Part shown: positions 54,669-63,764 of the stretch, in pieces
Layout of the letters: every line of letters starts with the position of its first letter
How positions within the stretch are numbered: position 1 is the first letter of the stretch
DNA from: CAWJNF01 sp963844235
Lineage (GTDB): Bacteria > Actinomycetota > Thermoleophilia > Gaiellales > Gaiellaceae
Length of the DNA: 64,000 nt
Direction of reading: 5' to 3'
Assembly (NCBI GenBank): GCA_963844235.1
Contig: CAWJNF010000008.1
Span: 682,001 to 746,000 of the forward strand
Program-made: the position numbers and the translations under genes
The notes under the pieces: generated by a model
Databases searched by the model: none
Seen by the model: only the letters and a program-made list of their open reading frames with translations
What the model was told of the DNA's origin: nothing

Positions 54669-55632
54669 CTAGCGAACGTGGCGCTCGTCGATCGCGAGCT
54701 CGTGCTCGATGCGCCGCTGCCGTGCGCGCAGAACCGGCCCCGTCGCCCACGGCGCCACAGCCATGAGCCGCGCCTTCCAGACGAGCCGCGACTCGTGGGG
54801 AGCGAGCGCCGCCGCCCGGTGGTAGGCGCGCGCGGCCTCGTCGTAGCGCCTGGCGAGCAGCGCCTCGTCGGCCTGCCGGCTGATCGTGCGCGGACCTGCC
54901 GCCGCCAGCCGCCGGTCCAGGAACGCGCGCTCCGCGGCGGATAGCTCGAGGGTCTCGGCGAGCTCCCGGAGCACGGCCGTCTCCGCCTCGTCGGTCGCGC
55001 GCCAGTCCGAGACGAGGCTCTCCGTCCCCCAGCGGTACAGCGCGAGCGGTCGCGGCTGATGCCAGACGCGGTAACCGGCGAAGATGGCCCGGATCCAGAA
55101 GTGCCAGTCCTCGGCACGGCGGTGGTGCACGCGGAAAGCCGCCGATCTCCGCCGGCAAGGAACGCCGGAAGACGGACATGGTGGAGACGAAGTTCTGCTC
55201 GAGGATGGCGCCGCGCTGCTCCCCGGGCGGCGGGAAGCGACCCTTGTGCCGGGTCTTGCCAGGGTGGATACCACCCGGGAACAGCCAGTACGCGTTCGCG
55301 GTCGCGATACCCCCGTGACGGTCGTAGACGCCGACCAGGGCCTCGAGGTGGCGCGGGAAGACCACGTCGTCGGCGTCGACGAAGGCGATCAGCTCGCCCG
55401 TCGCCGCCTCGATGCCGCGATTGCGGGCCGCGCCGACGCCGGCGTTCTCCTGCCTCAGCACCCTCACCGGGCCGGGAAGCGCCTCCGCGACGTCGGCCGT
55501 TCCGTCCGTCGAGCCGTCGTCCACGACGACCAGCTCGAGGTCGTCGTAGGTCTGCCAGAGGACCGACGACGCCGCGGCGCCGATGCACCACGCCGCCTGG
55601 TAGGCGGGCATGACGACGCTGACCCGGGGCAT
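54669..55632 (-). pseudogene. family 2 glycosyltransferase, one frameshift
   Basis: About 320 residues if repaired, starting at the ATG at 55632. N-terminal half: VSVVMPAYQAAWCIG, VVVDDGSTDGTADVAE, ENAGVGAARNRGIEAATGELIAFVDADD (DxD-like), TRHKGRFPPPG. The frame breaks at 55135-55137 (AAA on the plus strand where AA would keep the frame). After it the other frame reads VHHRRAEDWHFWIRAIFAGY, ESLVSDWRATDEAE, then a helical C-terminal with AYHRAAALAPHESRLVWKARL. EDW fits the GT2 catalytic base region. Head-to-tail with GT4 genes upstream. Confidence 0.87.
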
Positions 55633-56701
55633 CAGCGGCTCCGGCGCCCGGCGCGAGGCGCTCGTAGAGGTCGAGGAAGGCACGCACCATCTCCTCTTCT
55701 CCGTGCTCATCGGCAAGCCTGCGGCCCTGCTCCGCGAGCGAAGCCGCAAGGGCCGGCTCGGCGAGCACGCGCCGCACTGCGCCCGCCAGAGCCGTCGGAT
55801 CGCCCGGCTCCACCAGCAGCCCGGTGCGCCCATCCACGAGCAGCTCGCGCACGCCCCTGGCGGCCGTCGCGACGACGGGAGTGCCGGCGGCAAGCGCCTC
55901 GAGTGCCACGAGCGGCAGGCCCTCCCACCGGGACGGCAGCACGAGCACGTCCGCGGCGCCCACGAGCGCCCTGGCGTCCTCTCGCAGCCCCAGGAACGTG
56001 ACGCGATCGGAGAGCCCGCGCTCCGATGCCAGCCGCTCGAGGTCGCCGCGCAGCTCCCCGTCTCCGACGACGGCGAGATGAACACCCGGCAGGAGAGCGA
56101 GCGCCTCCAGCGCGAGCGCGTGGTTCTTCTGGTGGACGAGCCGGCCGACGGCGACCGCGAGCGGTGCGTCCACGGGGATCCCCCACTCCCGCTCCAGGAC
56201 ACCGCGATCGGCGGGCGGCGGCGGCGGGCCCACCGCGTTCAGGATCGTGGCCGCCGGCTCGAGGCCGTGCTCCGTGAGCGCGGCGGCTACCCCGGGCCCG
56301 CAGGCGACGACGGGCAGGCCGGCGAGCCGGAGGATCCGGGCCGCGGCCCGGTAGTCGTCGTCGGGAACTCCGTGGAGGCTGGCGAGCGCGGCGGGTTTGC
56401 GGCCGCGTATCGTCGCGCTGCCGGCGATGAGCGCCATGCCGGGGTTGTGGGCATGGACGACGTCGGGCCGGCTGCCGCCGATGGCCCGGCGGAGCGCGAG
56501 CACGCCGGCCGGAACGCGACGGAGGCTGCGCTCGAGCACCGGCAGAGGGAACGGCTCCGTTCCGGCAGCGGCCGCCAGCGGCCCGCCGGCGGCGGCGACG
56601 AACACCTCGTGGCCGGCGGCGCGCGCGCCGGCCGTCAGCATGAGCAGCGCCCGCTCCGCACCTCCGGTGCGAAGCTCCTGGATCACCTGCAGGATCCGCA
56701 C
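55632..56701 (-). CDS. family 4 glycosyltransferase (end frame uncertain)
   Basis: About 356 residues from GTG 56701, GT-B fold: ILQVIQELRTGGAERALL, DVVHAHNPG, PLAVAVGRLVHQKNHALALEAL, VVGDGELRGDLERLA, VLVLPSRWEGLPLVALEALAAGTPVVAT and LLVEPGDPTALA. It carries the usual E-x7-E donor-binding stretch. As given, no stop occurs at the expected end, and the frame runs on past 55000. A TGATG junction with the next gene (55634) would end it if one base were missing near 55645-55655. Core unaffected. Confidence 0.88.
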
Positions 56702-56708
56702 GCGCTGC

Positions 56709-57815
56709 TCAGCGCCGGCCGCTCGGCCCGCAGAGCTCCTCGTAGAGCTCCAGCGTCCGACGCGCCATCGCCGACCGGTCGAACTCGGCAAGCGCCCTCT
56801 GAGCGCCGGCGCGCCCGAACGAGGCCCGCAGAGCAGGATCGGCGATCAGCCTCGTGAGAGCGTCGGCGAGAGCGCCCGGGTCCTCGGGATCGACGAGGAT
56901 GCCGGTCACGCCGTCGTCGACCTGCTCCGGCACGCCGCCGACCCTGGTCGAGACGACGGGCACGGCATACGCCATCGCCTCGAGGATCGAGACCGGAAAG
57001 TTGTCCCCCCGCGTCGGTAGGACGAAGACGTCCATGGCGAGCAGATGCTCCCGCATGTCTCCGACGAAGCCGTGGAAGCGCGCCGGCACGCCGAGACGCG
57101 CCGCCTGCGCCTCGAGCTCCCCGCGCAGCGGACCGTCGCCGTAGATCTCGAGCCGGTGGGGAACCTCGACTCGCGCGCAGGCCTCGAGCAGCACGTCGAT
57201 GCCCTTGTGGTAGTCGAGCACCGCCGCGGTGGCGAGGACCGGAGGATCGCCCGGCGGCCCCGGCTCAGCGCGCTGTACCTCGATGCCGTGCGGGATGACG
57301 CGGATCCGCCCTGCGGGGACGCCGTGCCGGGCGATGTAGTCGCGGAGCGCCCGCGACGGCGCGACGACCGCTCCCAGGCGGCTGAGGAGCGCCTCGGCGG
57401 GCATGTGCCCGCTGCTGTGCCCCGAGGAGCCGTTCGCCGCCTCAGGGGCCGGCACGCCCGCAGGCCGCACGTTCATGGCCAGGTGGTAGGGAAGGCCGTG
57501 GAACGTGTGAACCACCTTCAGCCCACGTGCGTACGCCTGCGGGCGCACGAGCAGACCGGTCCTCGGATCCTGGGTGTGCACGACGTCCGTGCCGGCGAGA
57601 TGACGCCAGACTGCCGCGGCACCGCGGAGGTCGGTCTTCGACGTGAGCGGCGTGACCGCAGCCTCCACGCCGAGCGCCCTGAAGGAGTCGGCGACGGCCT
57701 CGTCGAGGCACAGCACCTTGACCTCGCCCCCCTCGCGGGCCACAGCCGGTGCGAGCGCGCGGAGGTGCGAGAGCGGGCCGAAGCGGTCGATACTCGACGC
57801 GTAGACGACCCTCAC
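56709..57815 (-). CDS. family 4 glycosyltransferase
   Basis: 368 residues, GT-B glycosyltransferase: MRVVYASSIDRFGPLSHLRA, DVVHTQDPRTGLLV, HTFHGLPYHLA, VVAPSRALRDYI, RVIPHGIEV, TAAVLDYHKGIDVLLEA, IYGDGPLRGELEA, VFVLPTRGDNFPVSILEAMAYAVPVVST and GVPEQVDDGVTGILVDPED. It follows the O-antigen ligase-like gene with a 4-base overlap and precedes the next GT4 by 7 bases, so it belongs to one operon. A stretch near 125-140 rich in Ser/Gly/His is an unusual loop. Confidence 0.92.
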   Translation of the reverse strand: MRVVYASSIDRFGPLSHLRALAPAVAREGGEVKVLCLDEAVADSFRALGVEAAVTPLTSKTDLRGAAAVWRHLAGTDVVHTQDPRTGLLVRPQAYARGLKVVHTFHGLPYHLAMNVRPAGVPAPEAANGSSGHSSGHMPAEALLSRLGAVVAPSRALRDYIARHGVPAGRIRVIPHGIEVQRAEPGPPGDPPVLATAAVLDYHKGIDVLLEACARVEVPHRLEIYGDGPLRGELEAQAARLGVPARFHGFVGDMREHLLAMDVFVLPTRGDNFPVSILEAMAYAVPVVSTRVGGVPEQVDDGVTGILVDPEDPGALADALTRLIADPALRASFGRAGAQRALAEFDRSAMARRTLELYEELCGPSGRR

Positions 57816-59182
57816 GGGCCACGTTGGGGTACGGCAGGTTGGACCGGGCGAACGGCCGGGTCGCGGCAGGCCGCCACCGCCAGCGCCCCCAGCACCCAGA
57901 ACGGCGCCGCGTACTGCCCGGAGAGGAAGAAGCCCGTCACGATGGCTCCGACGAGCGCCACCGTCAGCGCGAACCCGAGGCCCGGCGCGCCCAGGTTCCT
58001 CGCGGCGGCCGTTCTCGCGCGGCTGAAGACCGTGACCAGGTAGAGGATGAAGGCCGCCGCCCCGGCGATGCCGGTCTCCGTAGCGACGTCGAGATAGGAG
58101 TTATGAACCTGGGTGAGCTGCTCCGTGCCGGCGGGCCGGCCCGTGGCCTGCGAGAAGTAATCCTTGAAGTTGCCCGGGCCGACGCCGAGCACCGGCTGCT
58201 CGGCGGTGAGCTCGAGCGCCGCCACCCACGTGTCCAGGCGGGACTCGATGTTCGTCTGCGCGACATTGCCCTTTAGCTCGAAGCTCGTGTCGAACCGTCC
58301 TGGATCGCGCTTGTACACGCCGATCACGAGCGCCGCCCCCAGGCCGAGGACCATGAGGATCACGGGCAGCCGGCGCCAGTGCACGATGGCGGCGTAGGCA
58401 CCGGCTGCGGCGAGGCCGAGGAGGGCGCCGCGGGAAAAGCTGAACACGACCGCCGCCGTCATGACCGCGGCCAGCGCGAGGGCGAGAAGCCGGAGCGGCC
58501 ACGCGGCCCGGCCGGCGAGCCAGACCGTGAGCGGAATCGTCGCGACAAGGACGAAGGCGTACTCCCCCGGGCTCTGGTGCGGGAGGCCGGCGAAGTAATC
58601 GACCCCGTCGAGGTATCGATCGAGGGCGATCACCGCGGAGGCGGCGCCTGCCGCCGAGAGCGTCCACACGATGCGCCGTTGCAAGACGCGATCCACGGCC
58701 AGCTGGGAGATGATCAGGAAGAGCAGCGCGAAGCTCCCGTAGCGCAACGTCGTGGTGAGCGCATCCTCGACGTTGGCGGCTTGCACCGACGAGAGCAGCG
58801 CGATGCCGAGCAGTACGAACACGAAGGCGTGCGTGCTGTCGACCTGGATCCGCCGCCGCGTGACGAAGCAGTTGACGACGAAGCTCGCGAAGCAGACGAC
58901 CCCGGCGACCTTCGTTACCGAGAGCACCGAGGCGAACGGCGCGAAGGCGGCCTCCAGCGGGATCGTGGCGACGAGCACCAAGAGCGCGAGGTCGACCCGA
59001 AGCACGCTGAGCGCGAAGGTCGCGACGCCGAGGACGACGCCGAGCGTGAGCAGGGGAGCCTGGATCGACCCGTAGACGAGCGGGACCGAGACGGCGAGCG
59101 CGGCCGACGCGGCGACGAGAGCAGGCCGCCCAGCAGCCGCCACGCCCGGTCCGGCGAGCAGGGGGCGCCGGTGACGGAGCAT
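57812..59182 (-). CDS. O-antigen ligase/polymerase-like membrane protein
   Basis: 456 residues from the ATG at 59182, with about 12 membrane segments. Wzy_C-like pattern: DGVDYFAGLPHQSPGEYAFVLV, VFSFSRGALLGLAAAG, ESRLDTWVAALELTAEQPVLGVGPGNF and TQVHNSYLDVATETGIAG, where Arg and His are the expected catalytic positions. Longer upstream readings are spurious. It is linked to the Wzz/kinase gene upstream (14 bases) and GT4 downstream. Third homologue of this family in the window. Confidence 0.9.
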   Translation of the reverse strand: MLRHRRPLLAGPGVAAAGRPALVAASAALAVSVPLVYGSIQAPLLTLGVVLGVATFALSVLRVDLALLVLVATIPLEAAFAPFASVLSVTKVAGVVCFASFVVNCFVTRRRIQVDSTHAFVFVLLGIALLSSVQAANVEDALTTTLRYGSFALLFLIISQLAVDRVLQRRIVWTLSAAGAASAVIALDRYLDGVDYFAGLPHQSPGEYAFVLVATIPLTVWLAGRAAWPLRLLALALAAVMTAAVVFSFSRGALLGLAAAGAYAAIVHWRRLPVILMVLGLGAALVIGVYKRDPGRFDTSFELKGNVAQTNIESRLDTWVAALELTAEQPVLGVGPGNFKDYFSQATGRPAGTEQLTQVHNSYLDVATETGIAGAAAFILYLVTVFSRARTAAARNLGAPGLGFALTVALVGAIVTGFFLSGQYAAPFWVLGALAVAACRDPAVRPVQPAVPQRGP

Positions 59183-59196
59183 CGCCGTGCGCGGGC

Positions 59197-60555
59197 TCAG
59201 CCCTGGGGCGCGTGCCGCCGCTCGGCGCGCTCCGGGATCGTGACGTAGTAGTCGCTCGCCACCCGCTCCCGGGAGCGGTTCAGGATGAACGCGGTCGGAC
59301 GGAGCGAGAGCACCGTGAGTCGGTCGACTGCAGCCTGGAGCCGGCGCTTGAGTGCCGCGTCGGCGCTGACGACGAGCAGGATCACATCCGAGAAGCCCGC
59401 GAGCACGCGAGCGTCGTTGATCGGCAGCAGCGGCGTCGTGTCGATTACCGCCACGTCGTAGGCCTCCCTGACCTGTCGCAGCACCGAGGGGTAGGCCCGC
59501 AGCAGGTCGCCCGGGTCGGCGGCGACGTCTCCGCGCGTGAGTACCTCGAGTCCCTCGACCTCCGTCGCTCGCGTCAGCTCGCTCACCGGCGCGCCGGTGA
59601 GCGCGTCCATGAGACCGGGCCCGGGGCCGAGCCCCGTAACCTCGGCGAGGCGACCCCGGCGCAGGTCCCCGTCGATGAGGAGCGTCCGCCGGCCGGACTG
59701 CGCGAGCGTCGTCGCAACCCCTGCGGCGATGGTCGTCTTGCCATGATGCCCGTCGGGGCTCGTGATCACGATCGAGCGGAAGATCCCTTCCTCGAGCTGG
59801 AGGTTCGTCCTCACGTCGCGGAGTGCCTCGTGCATGCCTCGGAGCCTCGGATCCGAGCCGAGCGAGCCGAGCAGGTCGAGCTGTGGAACGACCGCCTCGA
59901 GCGGCACCTCCGCGTAGCACGGGACGCCGAGCAGGTCCTCGATGGCGTCCGCCGAGTCGACGCGGGCGCGGAAGCTCTCGCCGATCACCGCGGCCACGCA
60001 GCCGAGAAAGAACCCCAGGAGGCCGGCGACGAGAAGCGTCAGCGGGACGCGCGGAAACACCTGGGTGGCAGCCGACGGGCGATCGAGCTGCGTGAGCGTG
60101 AGCGTCGTGATCCCGAGGTCGCCCGACTCGGCTCGGTCGATCACCGCGTCTGTGATCGCCTGGACGCCCTCCTCGGCCTGCTCGGGGTCGGGATCCTTGA
60201 CGCTGAAGCGCATCAGAGGCGTGCCGTCGACCGCCTCCACGGAGACCTCGCCGATCGGGAAGCCGGTGATCTGCTCGGCCTGGTCGCGGGTCGTGCGGCT
60301 CGTCGCCGCATCGGCGTAGATCGGCACGATCGAGTCCACCGTCTGGTACAGGAAGTAGTCCGGCTCGCCGCTCACGGGCTGGATCGCAACCGTCGTCGAG
60401 GACTCGTACTGCTCGGTCACGAGCTGCAGGACGCCGAAGGTGGCCACGAGGACGATCGCCGTGACCGAGAAGACCACGAGCTTCCAGCGCCAGAGAATCC
60501 GCATGAGCTCGGCCAGGTCCATGCCGTGGTGCGTACTCGACACGTTCTGAGTCAT
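59197..60555 (-). CDS. Wzz-BY-kinase fusion (chain-length regulator with tyrosine-kinase-like domain)
   Basis: 452 residues from the ATG at 60555. The Wzz domain (about 13-190) has two membrane segments and the cytoplasmic tail. The P-loop kinase domain follows: SPDGHHGKTTIAAG (Walker A, variant), TLLIDGDLRRGRLAE (Walker A'), AVIDTTPLLP (Walker B) and LILVVSADAALKRRL. The Walker A reads DGHHGKTT rather than the usual PGEGKT/S. Only a Tyr pair (DYY) near the C-terminus could be autophosphorylated. It would control polymer length and export. Homologous fusion proteins occur in EPS loci. Confidence 0.9.
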   Translation of the reverse strand: MTQNVSSTHHGMDLAELMRILWRWKLVVFSVTAIVLVATFGVLQLVTEQYESSTTVAIQPVSGEPDYFLYQTVDSIVPIYADAATSRTTRDQAEQITGFPIGEVSVEAVDGTPLMRFSVKDPDPEQAEEGVQAITDAVIDRAESGDLGITTLTLTQLDRPSAATQVFPRVPLTLLVAGLLGFFLGCVAAVIGESFRARVDSADAIEDLLGVPCYAEVPLEAVVPQLDLLGSLGSDPRLRGMHEALRDVRTNLQLEEGIFRSIVITSPDGHHGKTTIAAGVATTLAQSGRRTLLIDGDLRRGRLAEVTGLGPGPGLMDALTGAPVSELTRATEVEGLEVLTRGDVAADPGDLLRAYPSVLRQVREAYDVAVIDTTPLLPINDARVLAGFSDVILLVVSADAALKRRLQAAVDRLTVLSLRPTAFILNRSRERVASDYYVTIPERAERRHAPQG

Positions 60556-60682
60556 CGGCAGGGCAACGACGGTCGTTGAGACGGCGCTGCCACCGACCAA
60601 GAGTAACCGAACCCCTGGCCGATTCCGTCGATCGCGTTCGAATCGCCCTCGCGCCGGCCGCACGGTTCGCGACAATCGCGCC

Positions 60683-61786
60683 GTGACGACGACGCCGAGG
60701 CGCCGGATCCTGCTCGCCTCGCAGCCGCTTGACGCCGGCGTGCCTCGGCACGTGCTCGACCTCGTCGCCTGCCTCGAGCCCTCGAGGTTCGAGATCGCGG
60801 TCGCCTGCCCGACCGAGTCGACGCTCTGGCGCGGGCTCGAGGCGATGCCCTGGGTCGCACGCCACGCGCTAGGGGCCGAGCGAGCACCGTCGCCGGCCGA
60901 CACGGTGTCGCTCAGCCGTCTGCTCCGGCTCGTGGCCGACGCCGACGTCGTGCACGGCCACTCCGCGAAGGCTGGATTTCTCGTGCGGCTCGCTGCCGCA
61001 GTGCGGGGACGAACGGCACGGTGCGTCTTCACGCCTCACGGTTGGTCGTTCTGGGCCGCGCAGGGAGCAGCGGCGCGCACCTACCTCGGGCTCGAGCGGC
61101 GTGCGGCGCGCTGGTGCCGCCGCATCGTCGCCGTCTCCGAGCACGAGCGCGATGCCGGCCTGACTGCCGGCGTCGGGCGCTTCGACCAGTATCGGGTGAT
61201 CCGGAACGGCGTCGACCTCAGCCGGTTCGACGCAGTGCCCTCGCCCGTGGCCGGCCGGATCGTCATGCTCGCCCGGCTGGCGCCGCCGAAGCGCCACGAC
61301 CTCGCTCTCCACGCGCTCCAGGTCGTCAGGCGGCGCGTGCCCGAGGCCGAGCTGTACCTGGTCGGTGACGGGCCCGGTAGGCCTGAGATCGAGCGCCTCG
61401 CGGCCGAGCTCGGCCTTCGCGACGCCGCGCGGCTGCTCGGCACGCGCTCGGACGTGCCGGAGCTGCTCGCGACCGCGCAGTGCGTGCTGCTCGCCAGCGA
61501 CTACGAGGGCTGTCCCCTCTCGGTGCTCGAAGCGATGGCCGCGGGTGTGCCGGTCGTCGCGACCGCCGTCGGCGGCATCCCCGAGCTCGTCGCCGACGGC
61601 GAGACCGGGCTCCTTACGCCACGCGGCGACGCGCAGGCGCTCGCTCGGGCGCTCGAGACTGTCCTCGCCGATCGCGACCTCGCCATGCGGTTCGGCGCCG
61701 AGGGTCGAGCTCGAGCCCGGCGGGAGCTCGGAAGGGAACGGATGGGCGCCGAGGTCGTGGCGCTGTACGACGAGCTCCTCGCCTGA
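60683..61786 (+). CDS. family 4 glycosyltransferase
   Basis: 367 residues from GTG 60683. GT-B: ILLASQPLDAGVPRHVLDLV, DVVHGHSAKAGFLVRLAA, VFTPHGWSFWAAQG, VIRNGVDLSRFD, VMLARLAPPKRHDLALHAL, LVGDGPGRPEIERLA, VLLASDYEGCPLSVLEAMAAGVPVVATAVGGIPE and TGLLTPRGD. Divergent from the Wzz-kinase gene. The 127-base gap has no hairpin I could identify. Likely adds a mid-unit sugar; donor unknown. Confidence 0.92.
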   Translation: MTTTPRRRILLASQPLDAGVPRHVLDLVACLEPSRFEIAVACPTESTLWRGLEAMPWVARHALGAERAPSPADTVSLSRLLRLVADADVVHGHSAKAGFLVRLAAAVRGRTARCVFTPHGWSFWAAQGAAARTYLGLERRAARWCRRIVAVSEHERDAGLTAGVGRFDQYRVIRNGVDLSRFDAVPSPVAGRIVMLARLAPPKRHDLALHALQVVRRRVPEAELYLVGDGPGRPEIERLAAELGLRDAARLLGTRSDVPELLATAQCVLLASDYEGCPLSVLEAMAAGVPVVATAVGGIPELVADGETGLLTPRGDAQALARALETVLADRDLAMRFGAEGRARARRELGRERMGAEVVALYDELLA

Positions 61787-61972
61787 CGTCGAGCACCTCC
61801 GGTCGACGCCAGTTCGAGTGATCGGCGTCCCTCGCCCTCGTGATTCGGGGCGGGGCTTCGCTCGGGCGAGTGATACCAACACAGGGATCGCTCGCACCGC
61901 TGCGCCCGCCGACGTCCAGTAGCGGGCCCCGCTCCCTCAGCCGAGAGCGGATCCCACCGGCGCTCGTTGCTA

Positions 61973-62002
61973 TTGCGACACGACCTCGGAAACGCGTATA
62001 CC
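61973..62002 (+). promoter_or_regulatory. candidate promoter for the GHL15-like gene
   Basis: TTGCGA (61973-61978) and TATACC (61997-62002), spacer 18. It predicts a start near 62009 and a leader of about 33 bases to the ATG at 62042. The earlier ATG at 62006 would then lie ahead of the transcript, which favours 62042. The rest of the 255-base gap (61787-62041) shows no gene. Confidence 0.5.
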
Positions 62003-62041
62003 CTGATGAAAAGCACCCATCCGACCCTGCGGCAGTGGAGT

Positions 62042-63490
62042 ATGAAACACCTCCGCGCCGCCATGTCCGTCTCACTCGTTCTGCTCCTCCAGATAGTGCT
62101 GGGCGTGACGACGGCGGGGGCGTCGACCGTGGGAGCTCTGCGGATCTGCTCGAGTTGCGCGGCCGCGGGCGAGCTCTCGCGCTACGAGTACGTCGTCCTG
62201 CAGTCCGATCAGGCGTGGCGCATCCCGGGCCTGAAGGCGAAGAATCCGCGCCTCAAGGCGCTCGTCTACGTGAACGCGAGCGCAACCTACGCCTATGCGC
62301 AGGCGAACGGGGCGGACTGGGCCCACCTCCCCTCCGGTGTCGGATACGTGGACGCCACCGAGAACCATCCCGGCTGGTTCCTCCGAGACACGCAGGGCAA
62401 TCGGATCGAGTACGCCGACTATGCAGACATGTGGATGATGGACTTCGGCAGCCGCGACTACCAGGAGGCCTGGCTCGCGAACGTGGTCCGAGAGGTGAAG
62501 GAGAACGGCTGGGACGGCGTGCTGATCGACGACGTCAACGCAAACCAGCGCCTCCATCTCGGGGGACGCACGCTCGAGCGGTACCCCACCGCCGCCGATC
62601 AGCAGCGGGCGATGAAGAGCTTCCTCGCCACCGTGGGCCCGGGGTTGACCTCGAAGGGCATCCTCGCGCTTCCGAACATCATGGTCGAGTGGCCCGACGG
62701 GCCCACGATCTGGAGTGACTGGATCCGATACACGTCGGGCGCATTCCAGGAGTACTGGACGAAGTGGGGCTCGGCTGCGAGCCTCCACTTCGCCGGCGCC
62801 GACTGGGACTACCGCCAGAGCTTCCTGGATCTCACGCAGCGGGCCGGGAAGATCTATCTCGCAATCACCTACGCGCCTGCTGGCGACATCCGCTCGATGA
62901 CGTACGCCCGCGCGAGCTTCCTGCTCGACTGGAACGGCGGCAAGAGCGCGCTCCTCTTCGACCCCGGCCCGGTCGATCCCTGGAACGACGCCTGGACGAT
63001 CGACCTCGGGGCGCCCGCGGGCGCCAAGGTCGCGGCAGGAGCCGCCTGGAAGCGCCAGTTCGCGGGCGGGATGGTGGTCGTGAATCCGTCGACGTCGTCG
63101 CAGACCGTGAGCCTCGGGGGCTCGTACGTCGCCGCTGACGGCTCGCGGCAGACGTCCGTGACCCTTGCCCCGGCGACCGCGGCCATCTTCCGCGGGGCCG
63201 GGCCCGGCACGACCGCGCCGCCGAGCGCGAGCCGGGCTCCGCGGGTCTCGATCACGAGCCCCGATCCCAACGCTCGGGTCGGGGGCGTCTTCACGGTCAG
63301 GGCGAGCGCGAGCAGCACGGGCGGTATCGGCCGGGTTGTCTTCCTGCTCGACGGCCGCTCCGTGTGTACGGTCACCGCGGCGCCGTATGCGTGTCCGATG
63401 CGGGCCTCGAGCGGCAGGCACACGATCTCGGCCGCGGCGTACGCGAGGAACGGACCGAGCGCGCGCGCCGCGATCCAGGTCCGGGTGTAG
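62042..63490 (+). CDS. secreted putative glycoside hydrolase (GHL15-like)
   Basis: 482 residues from the ATG at 62042. Signal peptide (LRAAMSVSLVLLLQIVLG), then a TIM-barrel-like domain: RYEYVVLQSDQAWRIP, LKALVYVNASATYAYAQANG, WMMDFGSRDYQEAWLANVV, GWDGVLIDDVNANQRLHLGG, MVEWPDGPTIW and FQEYWTKWGS. The Asp pair in LIDDVN is the best catalytic candidate. C-terminal beta modules follow (MVVVNPSTSSQTVSLGG; then an Ig/cadherin-like repeat with a Cys pair). Resembles the hypothetical glycoside hydrolase GHL15 and alpha-galactosidase-like clans. Probably trims the surface glycan. Its tail is partly repeated downstream. Confidence 0.85.
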   Translation: MKHLRAAMSVSLVLLLQIVLGVTTAGASTVGALRICSSCAAAGELSRYEYVVLQSDQAWRIPGLKAKNPRLKALVYVNASATYAYAQANGADWAHLPSGVGYVDATENHPGWFLRDTQGNRIEYADYADMWMMDFGSRDYQEAWLANVVREVKENGWDGVLIDDVNANQRLHLGGRTLERYPTAADQQRAMKSFLATVGPGLTSKGILALPNIMVEWPDGPTIWSDWIRYTSGAFQEYWTKWGSAASLHFAGADWDYRQSFLDLTQRAGKIYLAITYAPAGDIRSMTYARASFLLDWNGGKSALLFDPGPVDPWNDAWTIDLGAPAGAKVAAGAAWKRQFAGGMVVVNPSTSSQTVSLGGSYVAADGSRQTSVTLAPATAAIFRGAGPGTTAPPSASRAPRVSITSPDPNARVGGVFTVRASASSTGGIGRVVFLLDGRSVCTVTAAPYACPMRASSGRHTISAAAYARNGPSARAAIQVRV

Positions 63491-63635
63491 ACGGCGGCCG
63501 GCGCTGCGCCGCTCCGTCAGCGCAGCACATCGTCGTAGAGCGTCTCGTCGTCGGCGACGCGCCGGAGCGTGGCGCGCTCGAGCGGCTCGCCCCCTCGCCT
63601 ACGACCACGTGGGCATCGACGTGACGAATGAACGC

Positions 63636-63764
63636 ATGTGGTCGTCAATCCCTCGACGGCCACTCGGAAGGTCCGTCTCGGCCGCGTACGTCGCTCCGGA
63701 CGGCTCTACGGTCACGTCGGTGACGCTGGCGCCGGCCGCCGCGGCCGTGCCTCGCCGCGCGTGA
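63636..63764 (+). pseudogene. degenerate partial copy of the GHL15-like C-terminal module
   Basis: The bases from 63636 echo 63071 onward: TGGTCGTCAATCC against TGGTCGTGAATCC, then GTACGTCGCTCCGGACGG against GTACGTCGCCGCTGACGG, and GTGACGCTGGCGCCGGCC against GTGACCCTTGCCCCGGCG. Two frameshifts break it, but one frame still reads AAYVAPDGSTVTSVTLAPAAAAV, like SYVAADGSRQTSVTLAPATAAI. No catalytic domain remains. It overlaps the end of the convergent glycosyltransferase. The 63491-63635 gap has nothing else I can support. Confidence 0.65.

Noticed and set aside
57812..59182. O-antigen ligase-like proteins considered as a missing exosortase
   Set aside because: Length, Wzy_C-like loop and lack of the exosortase Cys/Arg/His arrangement favour ligases or polymerases.
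57812..60865. A minus-strand open frame of about 1017 codons
   Set aside because: Only the C-terminal 456 residues (O-antigen ligase-like) look like protein. The upstream part is the out-of-frame reading of the Wzz-kinase gene and GT4 region.
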